A stretch of DNA of 33,352 nt, taken from assembly GCA_009783515.1 (NCBI GenBank), contig WRDI01000009.1, positions 1 to 33,352 on the forward strand. Direction: 5' to 3'. Position numbers and translations under genes: made by a program. The notes below the pieces were generated by a model that saw nothing but the letters and a program-made list of their open reading frames with translations, ran no database searches and was not told the DNA's origin. Numbering within the stretch: position 1 is the first letter of the stretch; every line of letters starts with the position of its first letter. The DNA comes from Bacillota bacterium. GTDB taxonomy: Bacteria > Bacillota > Clostridia > Christensenellales > Pumilibacteraceae. This document shows positions 8,654 to 14,686 of this stretch, in pieces.

Positions 8654-9385
8654 CTATTCCGTTACTTCCTTTACTTCCTTACCCCAAGCGTCCTCGTCCG
8701 CCAGTACCGTTAAGCCGCGATTAAGCCGTAGCACAGACGCGGGGACAGACGGCGTGATTGGTCCAAACAACGCGTGCTCTAATATGTCCGCTTTTTTTCT
8801 GCCGCTGACGCACAGCAAAATTCTCTCTGCCTGCATGATGCCGTTTATTCCCATCGTCACGGCTTTGCGCGGGACCTTTGCCGCGTCGCCGAACAAAACA
8901 GAATTAGCGTTTATCGTACTTTCGCTCAAATTTGCCACGTGCGTATTCGGAACAAACACATCGCTTGGCTCGTTAAAGCCGATATGTCCGTTTTGCCCCA
9001 ATCCCAAAAGCAATAAATCAATCCCAAGCTTGTTTATAAGTGCGTCGTACCTTCTGCATTCGTCCTCTAAGCAGGGCGCGGCACCGTCGGGCAAAAAAGT
9101 GTTTTCGCGCTGAATATTTATGTGGCGGAAAAGATTGTTGTCCATATAATGCCGATAACTTTGCTCGTGCTCGTAAGGAAGCCCCACGTATTCGTCCAAA
9201 TTCAGGGTTTTAATTTTAGAGAAATCCAAGCCCGCGTATTTGCTCAAAACCTCATAGACGCCCAAATATGTAAAGCCTGTCGCAAGCCCCAATACGGAAT
9301 CCTTTTTTCGGGAAACTTGCGCCACGATAATTTCTGCCGCTTTAAGGCATAAATCCCGATAGTCTTTTGCGACTATTGTTTTCAT
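8654..9385 (-). CDS. nagB: glucosamine-6-phosphate deaminase
   Basis: NagB (243 aa) converts glucosamine-6-P to fructose-6-P and ammonia. Hallmarks are LGLATGFT at the N-terminal phosphate loop, the active-site NLDEYVGL, and GLGQNGHIGFNEP with the catalytic Asp/His region. It is the short Gram-positive form without the allosteric C-terminal tail of the E. coli enzyme (266 aa). The ATG has AAAGGA 8 nt upstream. It is the first gene of the operon, about 115 nt downstream of the predicted start of transcription. One unusual point is Phe in the usual GxTP phosphate loop (ATGFT rather than ATGST). Confidence 0.95.
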   Translation of the reverse strand: MKTIVAKDYRDLCLKAAEIIVAQVSRKKDSVLGLATGFTYLGVYEVLSKYAGLDFSKIKTLNLDEYVGLPYEHEQSYRHYMDNNLFRHINIQRENTFLPDGAAPCLEDECRRYDALINKLGIDLLLLGLGQNGHIGFNEPSDVFVPNTHVANLSESTINANSVLFGDAAKVPRKAVTMGINGIMQAERILLCVSGRKKADILEHALFGPITPSVPASVLRLNRGLTVLADEDAWGKEVKEVTE

Positions 9386-9507
9386 CCGCTAATCCTTTGC
9401 TAAATAATCTGTTGTTAAATAATCTGCCACAATAACTACTCCGTAACTATTCATCAAAAACGGCAACCGAGTCCGGCATCAACATATCTTGGCATCCTCG
9501 TTTTTTT

Positions 9508-9536
9508 ATTGTATCACAGACGCGCGGTTATGTCAA
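9508..9536 (-). promoter_or_regulatory. sigma-A promoter of the nag/fucosidase operon
   Basis: On the minus strand TTGACA (9531-9536), exactly 17 nt, TACAAT (9508-9513). The start of transcription would be near 9501, leaving a leader of about 115 nt before nagB. No glmS-type ribozyme or clear palindromic operator is seen in that leader. This is the only strong promoter found for the seven minus-strand genes down to 1823. Confidence 0.8.
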
Positions 9537-9965
9537 ACAAAATCCCTATCCGTCGTGCGGCGGTTTTATAATTGAACCTACTACCGCCCGAAGGCGGCAG
9601 CTTCGACCGGCGGCTGAAACCGCCTGAAAGTTTTTGTAAAAATTCTGCATTTTTATTGCATTTTTCTCAGAAAAGACGGTCGATAAATAAAAATTTTGAA
9701 CGAGTAGTTTAACGACACTATCCAATACCAACTCTTGGAAATATCAAAAGGGACGACTTATTCATTGATATTTTTAACACAGAGACAATTTTCTCATAAA
9801 GGAAATCATATGATGCGAAAATTTTTTAATAATATTGTTAAGTTATATTTTGCATTTTTGGTAGAAGATTGATAGAAAAACAGTACTTTTAAAGTTTGTA
9901 CAGGTTTTTCATTCATGTTCAATAGCAAAAAAAGTCCAAAAAAACGCGAAAAACTCCTAAAAAGC
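9537..9965. other. AT-rich intergenic stretch, no confident gene
   Basis: The stretch between the nag operon promoter and the tRNA-Pro promoter is AT-rich. The only coding candidate is a 20-codon frame on the plus strand (9810-9872, MMRKFFNN...) with AAAGGA 6 nt upstream; it has a weakly amphipathic, hydrophobic sequence but no other support. A GC-rich patch at about 9545-9635 contains GCCGCC-type inverted repeats. Confidence 0.3.
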
Positions 9966-9993
9966 TTGACAAATACGTTAAAAATGGTATAAT
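9966..9993 (+). promoter_or_regulatory. sigma-A promoter of tRNA-Pro
   Basis: TTGACA (9966-9971), 16 nt, TATAAT (9988-9993), ten bases before the mature 5' end of tRNA-Pro. Confidence 0.85.
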
Positions 9994-10003
9994 TATAGAG
10001 CGT

Positions 10004-10080
10004 CGAGGTGTAGCGCAGTTTGGTAGCGCGCTTGGTTCGGGACCAAGAGGCCGCAAGTTCAAGTCTTGTCACCTCGACCA
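10004..10080 (+). tRNA. tRNA-Pro (anticodon CGG)
   Basis: The cloverleaf closes with CGAGGTG/CACCTCG, discriminator A and an encoded CCA. The D arm contains AGCGCAGTTTGGTAGCGC, the anticodon stem CTTGG/CCAAG holds the loop TTCGGGA, giving anticodon CGG, and the T loop is GTTCAAGTC. It is 77 nt with CCA. A strong promoter precedes it and a hairpin terminator follows at once. An apparent minus-strand reading frame across it is an artefact of the tRNA sequence. Confidence 0.97.
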
Positions 10081-10107
10081 AAAAGGGCTTTTTTACAGCC
10101 CTTTTTT
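10081..10107 (+). terminator. rho-independent terminator after tRNA-Pro
   Basis: Stem AAAAGGGC (10081-10088) pairs with GCCCTTTT (10098-10105), followed by further T residues. It starts directly after the encoded CCA. Confidence 0.85.
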
Positions 10108-10233
10108 CATTATGTATCGGTTGTATATTTCCGCTTCGGCTTGGTTTATTTCTTTGGTGACATGGGTGTAAATGTTGGCTGTTGTTCCAGTTCCCGACAA
10201 TGCAGCGACGGCTATATGTGAATATGCGAATGG
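10093..10233 (-). pseudogene. C-terminal remnant of a tyrosine recombinase (integrase)
   Basis: The minus strand reads PFAYSHIAVAALSG, then TGTTANIYTHVTKEINQAEA and EIYNRYIMKKGL, ending in TAA at 10093-10095. TTANIYTHV is the classic end of a phage or transposon integrase, with the catalytic Tyr in IYTHV. The usual LGHS box just before it is degraded to ALSGTG, and nothing integrase-like is found further upstream, so this is a remnant of about 45 codons. It points towards the 3' end of tRNA-Pro, the usual place for an integrase next to its attachment site. The rest of the element has been lost, and no duplicate of the tRNA 3' end is seen in the window. Confidence 0.6.
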
Positions 10234-10285
10234 TATAATAAAAAACCCATAATTATAAAAAAATTTCCACACAAGTAAAAAGGAT

Positions 10286-10320
10286 ACCCTCCGTCCGGCC
10301 GTCGGACAGAGGGTGTTTTA
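10286..10320. terminator. strong hairpin, probable terminator
   Basis: ACCCTCCGTCCG (10286-10297) pairs with CGGACAGAGGGT (10303-10314) apart from one C/A mismatch, followed on the plus strand by GTTTTATTATTT. It has no obvious plus-strand gene in front of it and may be left over from the lost integrase-bearing element. Confidence 0.6.
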
Positions 10321-10788
10321 TTATTTACAGGCTTGCGGCTATCCACAACAGGTTATCCCATAATTTTTTTATATTTAAGGTCGTTTATAACCGTATTTTT
10401 CCTTAGACTACAATAAGGACATAAAACCACAAAAAGCGACAAATGTTGAAATAATGTGCTGTTTCCAAAATGTTAAAATGACAACACATATCAGCCCCAT
10501 TCACAGGCCCTCCGCGGCAACACATAGCGGCATGTTTATTTCCGCAGCGCAAGGCTTGCTTTGCAGGGGCCCGGGGTCTAAAACCGTTACCGAAAAAATC
10601 AAGTCTTTCCTAAAGATTTTTGTCCGCAGCGCCGCTCTTGAGCCGAGGAAACAAAAACAACGCGGACTTGTCCGCGCCACGGGCCGCGACCGCTGTCAAA
10701 AAATGCTCCCCCTGTTTTTTGACGCCTCTATCCTCAAAAATTTCTCGCCGCCCAAAAACGCCGGAGTTTTGAATTTAAGGCTAACAAG
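10321..10788. other. structured region before spoIIAA, no gene accepted
   Basis: A 139-codon plus-strand frame crosses this stretch (10454-10873), but it is rich in Cys, His, Pro and Arg, has no ribosome site and runs into a repeat, so I do not accept it. The DNA holds several good hairpins: GCGGAC-TT-GTCCGC near 10659-10672, and GTCAAAAAA paired with TTTTTTGAC around an 11-nt loop near 10695-10723. No dacF or other sporulation gene lies here, and I could not find a convincing sigma-H promoter for the spoIIA genes. Confidence 0.35.
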
Positions 10789-10873
10789 TAATGCTCAATG
10801 CCCTGGCACAACAATGACGGCTATATTTGATTATAAATTTTACCTTCATTATGCATTGTGCATTCTGCATTAA
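10789..10873. repeat. heptamer inverted-repeat element 1
   Basis: A short left arm TAATGCTCAATG (10789-10800) faces a right arm of CCTTCATTATGCATTGTG and TGCATTAAAA (about 10843-10874). The arms are built from the 7-nt unit AATGCNC or its complement. The element ends 11 nt before the spoIIAA start, and its terminal AAAA runs into the ribosome site AAAAGGA. This copy has the shortest left arm of the family. Confidence 0.6.
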
Positions 10874-10884
10874 AAGGAAACACC

Positions 10885-11193
10885 ATGAAAGTCGAGCATA
10901 AACTTATACGCTCCACCCTGTATATAGGCCTAAGTGGCGAGCTGGATTCGAGCAACGCCGACTATGTGCGCGGAAAAATGGACGAGTTGATTGAAAACAG
11001 CATCGACCGTCTTGTTGTCGATTTGTCCATGCTCGATTTTATGGACAGCACGGGGGTGGGCGTGCTTTTGGGACGGTACAAGCGACTTAGGGCAAAGTCC
11101 GTCCCGATTTTTTTAGCCAGCCCACAGAAAGGAGTGGACAAGGTGCTGACGCTTTCGGGCGTGTACGATATTATGCCTAAGATTAGTAATTAA
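10885..11193 (+). CDS. spoIIAA: anti-sigma F factor antagonist SpoIIAA
   Basis: SpoIIAA (102 aa) is a STAS-domain protein. Unphosphorylated, it binds SpoIIAB and frees sigma F in the forespore; SpoIIAB inactivates it by phosphorylating one serine. That site is visible as Ser55 in FMDSTGVGVLLGRYK. The ATG at 10885 follows AAAAGGAAA and matches the family start; an earlier in-frame ATG at 10858 lies in repeat DNA. The protein is about 15 residues shorter at the C-terminus than the B. subtilis one, and its TAA stop (11191-11193) coincides with the first bases of heptamer element 2, which may have cut it. It is first in the spoIIAA-spoIIAB-sigF order. Confidence 0.95.
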   Translation: MKVEHKLIRSTLYIGLSGELDSSNADYVRGKMDELIENSIDRLVVDLSMLDFMDSTGVGVLLGRYKRLRAKSVPIFLASPQKGVDKVLTLSGVYDIMPKISN

Positions 11194-11382
11194 TGCACAA
11201 TGCGCAATGTTCAATGCTCAATGAAGGATAAATTTGATAATGCGCAATGCGCAATGCTTAATGCGCAGTGAAGGATGAGTTTAATAATTATTCCAAAGCA
11301 GTATTGTGCCTTAGATGTCAGTTATTATATGTTGAAAAAATTCGACCGCCATTGCGCATTAAGCATTGCGCATTGAGCATTG
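11191..11382. repeat. heptamer inverted-repeat element 2 (double left arm)
   Basis: Two left arrays of the 7-nt unit AATGCNC, at 11191-11226 and 11239-11274, each end in AATGAAGGA or AGTGAAGGA. They face one right array of complementary units at 11350-11382. The element fills the whole spoIIAA-spoIIAB gap. It starts in the stop codon of spoIIAA, and its right end turns into the spoIIAB ribosome site (TTGGAG). The doubled left arm suggests duplication or nesting. Confidence 0.75.
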
Positions 11383-11390
11383 GAGCAAAT

Positions 11391-11849
11391 ATGGAAAATT
11401 TTATGTCACTCAAAATTTACTCAAAGCCCGGAAACGAAACGTTTGTAAGAAGCGTCGTCGCCGCCTTTGCCGCACAGCTAAATCCCACCATGGATCAGAT
11501 AAACGACATCAAAACCGCAGTTTCCGAGGCGGTCACAAACTGCATTATACACGCGTACGCGGGCGAAAAACCCATGGCGGATTGCCCCATAACCGTTGAC
11601 GTACTCTTGGACGGCGGGACGGTACATATCACCGTGGTGGACGAGGGCGTGGGAATCGCGGACGTCGAGGCGGCACGTCAGCCCTTTTTTACCACCAAGG
11701 AAGGAGAGGAGCGCACAGGCATGGGCTTTACCATCATGGACGCATTTATGGATAAGTTGGACATTTTGTCGGGCGCGGGACAGGCGGGGACGGTGGTGAG
11801 GATGAGCAAGATTATCAATGCACAATGCTCAATGCACAATGCTCAATGA
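11391..11849 (+). CDS. spoIIAB: anti-sigma F factor / SpoIIAA kinase SpoIIAB
   Basis: SpoIIAB (152 aa) is a GHKL serine kinase that holds sigma F inactive and phosphorylates SpoIIAA. Its ATP-binding boxes are present: SEAVTN (45-50), DEGVGI (84-89), QPFFTTK (97-103) and ERTGMGF (107-113). I start at ATG 11391, preceded by GGAG at 11382-11385; a frame open from 11268 runs through repeat DNA and is not used. From about residue 142 the B. subtilis-type tail is replaced by NAQCSMHNAQ, which is a translation of heptamer element 3, and the stop codon TGA is also part of that element. The catalytic core is intact, so function is probably kept. Confidence 0.95.
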   Translation: MENFMSLKIYSKPGNETFVRSVVAAFAAQLNPTMDQINDIKTAVSEAVTNCIIHAYAGEKPMADCPITVDVLLDGGTVHITVVDEGVGIADVEAARQPFFTTKEGEERTGMGFTIMDAFMDKLDILSGAGQAGTVVRMSKIINAQCSMHNAQ

Positions 11850-11968
11850 TGGTTGGTTTTCAATGCGTAACTAAGCTATGCGTAAGATGCAATGAAGAAT
11901 TATTTACATCGTAATTGAATAATAAAGTCTACCTTAATTGAGCATTGTGCATTGAGCATTGTGCATTA
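11815..11968. repeat. heptamer inverted-repeat element 3
   Basis: The left array (11815-11850) is made of alternating AATGCAC and AATGCTC units and ends in AATGATGG. The right array (11934-11968) has the complementary units GAGCATT and GTGCATT and ends in TTAAAAAG. About 84 nt separate them. The arms could fold into a long hairpin in the spoIIA mRNA. The left arm lies inside the end of spoIIAB; the right arm lies 28 nt before sigF. Confidence 0.8.
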
Positions 11969-11996
11969 AAAAGATACGTATTGAATATTTGAAAAC

Positions 11997-12722
11997 ATGG
12001 AAGAAATATTTCACCTCATAAAGCTGGCGCAAGGCGGCGACGAGGGGGCGAAAACCCGCCTTATCGAAGAAAACGCGCCGCTAATAAAGAGTGTGATCCG
12101 CCGCTATAAAAACAAGGGGACGGATTATGAGGACCTATTTCAGCTTGGCTGTATAGGTTTTTTAAAGGCCGTCAAAAACTTCTCTTTCGATTACAACGTG
12201 CGGTTTTCGACCTATGCCGTGCCCATGATTGCGGGCGAGGTCAAACGGTTTTTGCGCGACGACGGTTTTATCAAGGTGTCGCGAGCAACCAAAAGCTTGG
12301 CGGTGAAAATCAACAGCTTTGTCGAGAAATATAAGCAGGAAAATCAGGAAAGCCCGCCTATTGATATGCTGGCGGGCGAATTCGGGGTGGAGCCTTTTGA
12401 GGTTGTATTTGCGCTTGACGCGATAAAAACGCCCGTTTCATTGTATGAGAAAGGAGAGGGCGGCGACGACGAGTCCGGCCAGACGCTACTCGACAAAATT
12501 GCCGACAAGCGCAGCTTGGACGACGGCATCGACCGAATTATTTTAAAAGACATGATACGGAGTCTTGACGCGCGCGACAAGCTGATAATCGTTTTGCGTT
12601 ACTTCAAGGACAAGACGCAGAGCGAGGTAGCGCGGGTTTTGGGCGTCTCGCAGGTTCAGGTGTCGCGGCTTGAAAGCAAGATAATTAACAGGATAAAAGA
12701 GGAGTTTAACCCGAATAGTTAA
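11997..12722 (+). CDS. sigF: RNA polymerase sporulation sigma factor SigF
   Basis: Sigma F (241 aa) is the first forespore-specific sigma factor. Region 2 is clear (YEDLFQLGCIGFLKAVKNF, then FSTYAVPMIAGEVKRFLRDD), followed by region 3 and region 4 with the helix-turn-helix TQSEVARVLGVSQVQVSRLE at about 205-224. The ATG at 11997 is the only start possible, because an in-frame TGA lies 15 nt upstream. No real Shine-Dalgarno sequence is visible before it, unlike its two partners; translation may depend on coupling or on folding of the hairpin just upstream. A bidirectional terminator follows at 12.85 kb. Confidence 0.95.
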   Translation: MEEIFHLIKLAQGGDEGAKTRLIEENAPLIKSVIRRYKNKGTDYEDLFQLGCIGFLKAVKNFSFDYNVRFSTYAVPMIAGEVKRFLRDDGFIKVSRATKSLAVKINSFVEKYKQENQESPPIDMLAGEFGVEPFEVVFALDAIKTPVSLYEKGEGGDDESGQTLLDKIADKRSLDDGIDRIILKDMIRSLDARDKLIIVLRYFKDKTQSEVARVLGVSQVQVSRLESKIINRIKEEFNPNS

Positions 12723-12754
12723 TTGCGTCACCATTCTTTTTCAGTCAGTCCTAA

Positions 12755-12820
12755 CGCGCAGCGAAGGATCTATTCCGTTTTTTTATATGGTTGAGATCCC
12801 TCGCTTCGCTCAGGATGACG
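12755..12820. repeat. dispersed inverted repeat (GCGAAGGATC type)
   Basis: CGCAGCGAAGGATC (12757-12770) faces GATCCCTCGCTTCGCTC (12795-12811), pairing with two mismatches. Partial copies of the same GCGAAGGATC or GCTTCGCT motif occur near 14.53 kb and 24.71 kb, so it is a dispersed intergenic family distinct from the heptamer arrays. It carries no gene. Confidence 0.55.
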
Positions 12821-12850
12821 TTAAAATATTGAGCAAAAGCTTGCACGATA

Positions 12851-12877
12851 AAAACGCGCCTGAAAGCGCGTCTTTTT
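12851..12877. terminator. bidirectional terminator between sigF and the serpin gene
   Basis: ACGCGC (12854-12859) pairs with GCGCGT (12866-12871), with an A-run before it and CTTTTT after, so it can end transcripts arriving from sigF on the plus strand and from the serpin gene on the minus strand. Confidence 0.8.
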
Positions 12878-12916
12878 CAAATTATATCGTTTCAAACCCC
12901 TTTTATATCAGTAACA

Positions 12917-14377
12917 CTAAATCGACAATACCGTTCCCATAAAAATCGGGAGGTTGGTCGCGTTGTCGATTATCGCGAACACAAACGGGCGGTCAAGGGT
13001 AATATAGTGCCGATAAGATGGCTCACTTTCGGTACTGTCTTCAACCGAAGTGACCGCTCCCGCTCTTGTGCCGCGCTCATCAACCGAAATAAAGGTTTTG
13101 TGCTGTACTTTAGAAATGAAAATATTCCCCCAAGCCGTTCCCGTTTTTGAAAAATCAGCAGCAAACGGGTCAAACGCGTCTGGCATTCCCATAGATTTAA
13201 GAATGTCGTTCAGTCCGATTGAAAAGTCAAATTCAAACTTGGGCATCGAAGCCAAAACGGAGGCGGTTTGCTTGTTTGAAAGAATGTTTGCAAACCTTTC
13301 CCCCGTAAGCGAGGCGACATAATCATCAATCAAGATATCCTCATCGGGCAGAAGCGCGGCAAAGCTGTATTTGTTGTCATAATAGGGCTTAATAAAACCC
13401 TTTGCGCCGACGTCCTGTATAAAGCGGCTTTCTTCCGAGCGCATAAATTCGACAGTTTGTACAGCGCCGTCAAACGCATTAAATTGCCCGCTGCGAACAT
13501 CATTTTCTTCATAAATCCTTGCCCACTCCGCGTCGAACATCACCGCGTTTATCAAATACATAATCGCTTCTTCGGGGATGTCGTCAAGGATTTCTTTTAT
13601 CATGCCGTCGGTATTTACGTCGCACCAGTTGTTTATATCCTCGACCGTCGTGTTGTCAAAGGCGGCGGCGTAAGCGTCCGCGCCGTAATAATCCGCGTTG
13701 ACCTGCAAAAAGTCGGGGTTGACGTTGAAAACGCCCTCTCTGAACCAAATAGAATTTGCGATTTCTAAACGCGATTTTTCTTGGCTGTCCAAGCCCTTTA
13801 CAAACGAATATAGGTAGCGATTTAACTGGTTTATGCTTATTCCGCCGCCCAACACCCGCTCCATTTGGGCAAGCGTGTTCGCATTCGCGCCGTTTGCCGT
13901 CATAGCAAGCGCCAACAGGATAGAGGTAGGCGAAACCATGACGTTTTTACCCATGCTTTCCTTGTCGGCAAAAGCCCTTTGGAATAAATCAACCGAGAGG
14001 CTTGCGGTGCTGTTTATAAAGTCCGCGTCCAGTCCGATTGCATTGACCGTTTGCGGCGAAACGCCGTCCATCAGGTTGCCCGCTTTTGTAAAATTTCCGT
14101 CTTGGAATTTCGCCGTGAGCGTCGTATTTTTTGTCAGCGCAAACGTATAGGGATTTGCCGTGCTGACCTGCGTGTCGCCTTCCAACCATGCGACAAATTC
14201 CTTGCCGAGTCGGGGCGTCGCCGTAACGGTCACCTGCGCGCCCGCGTCAAACGTGCCGCCGCCCGTGCCTCCGTTCACCGTCAAGGTGTATTTGATTGCG
14301 ACGTTGCCGCAAGCCGCCAAAATTCCCGCGCAAAACAGAGCCGCGGCGAGTGTGGCGATTATTTTTCTTATTTTCAT
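12917..14377 (-). CDS. lipoprotein serpin (serine protease inhibitor)
   Basis: This 486-aa secreted lipoprotein has a signal peptide ending in the lipobox ILAAC (Cys23), then a short InlB/Listeria-Bacteroides-type beta repeat (about 29-91, with VNGGTGGGTFDAGAQVTVTA and the FVAWL core), then a full serpin domain from about 118 to the end. Serpin landmarks include NVMVSPTSILLALAMTANGA, the hinge DERGTRAGAVTSV and the terminal RPFVFAIID...GTVLSI. Serpins trap proteases irreversibly by loop insertion. Counting from the hinge Gly as P15 puts Glu at P1, followed by Ser, which would suggest an unusual target; this is a counting estimate. The ATG at 14377 has GGGAGG 5 nt upstream. It is probably anchored on the outer face of the membrane. 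Confidence 0.9.
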   Translation of the reverse strand: MKIRKIIATLAAALFCAGILAACGNVAIKYTLTVNGGTGGGTFDAGAQVTVTATPRLGKEFVAWLEGDTQVSTANPYTFALTKNTTLTAKFQDGNFTKAGNLMDGVSPQTVNAIGLDADFINSTASLSVDLFQRAFADKESMGKNVMVSPTSILLALAMTANGANANTLAQMERVLGGGISINQLNRYLYSFVKGLDSQEKSRLEIANSIWFREGVFNVNPDFLQVNADYYGADAYAAAFDNTTVEDINNWCDVNTDGMIKEILDDIPEEAIMYLINAVMFDAEWARIYEENDVRSGQFNAFDGAVQTVEFMRSEESRFIQDVGAKGFIKPYYDNKYSFAALLPDEDILIDDYVASLTGERFANILSNKQTASVLASMPKFEFDFSIGLNDILKSMGMPDAFDPFAADFSKTGTAWGNIFISKVQHKTFISVDERGTRAGAVTSVEDSTESEPSYRHYITLDRPFVFAIIDNATNLPIFMGTVLSI

Positions 14378-14686
14378 GTAGACCTCCCGATTTTTGATAT
14401 AATTATCCTCTACTGACAAATCGATTTTGAAGGGCAAAACCTGACAAAAAAACAAAATATTTCATCTATTTTTCATAATTAAAGGGCGTTATACTATGAC
14501 GGTGCGGCGGGTGCTTGCCCCCGCCCTGTCTTAAGCAAAGCGAAGGATCTTATTAATTCCCAACACGGACGACCGGTGGTCGCCCCTACGGTTCCAATAA
14601 ACCTCGACACGGCGCGCCAATGGCATCGCGCCCTACGATAAACCAAACTCCTACCGTAACTCCACACTCCTAACTCCACACTACCC
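14378..14686. other. intergenic region with dispersed-repeat debris
   Basis: Next to the serpin gene lies its leader, with a possible weak promoter (TTCAAA, 18 nt, GATAAT on the minus strand near 14402-14431). Further on are fragments of repeats: GCGAAGGATC near 14535 and CGGACGACCGGTGGTCG near 14567-14583, a motif echoed at about 26.28 kb. No gene is accepted here. Confidence 0.4.

Noticed and set aside
9810..9872. 20-codon plus-strand frame with AAAGGA upstream
   Set aside because: It is too short to judge; there is no promoter of quality and no recognisable similarity. Noted under the intergenic entry only.
9806..10081. 91-codon minus-strand frame over tRNA-Pro starting MVEVTRLELAAS
   Set aside because: It is the well-known false protein produced by reading the complement of a tRNA gene; the cloverleaf, promoter and terminator explain the DNA.
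10331..10363. Possible DnaA boxes (TATCCACA and TTATCCCAT) suggesting an origin
   Set aside because: Only one near-match is present and the second is poor; no dnaA, dnaN or rpmH gene and no box cluster is present.
10454..10873. 139-codon plus-strand frame before spoIIAA
   Set aside because: It has no ribosome site and an unnatural Cys/His/Arg/Pro-rich composition, its end is made of repeat DNA, and its interior is full of hairpins.
12917..14377. Reading the InlB-like repeat of the serpin as an internalin or adhesin
   Set aside because: Only one short repeat is present and the rest is an unmistakable serpin; the repeat is probably a spacer.
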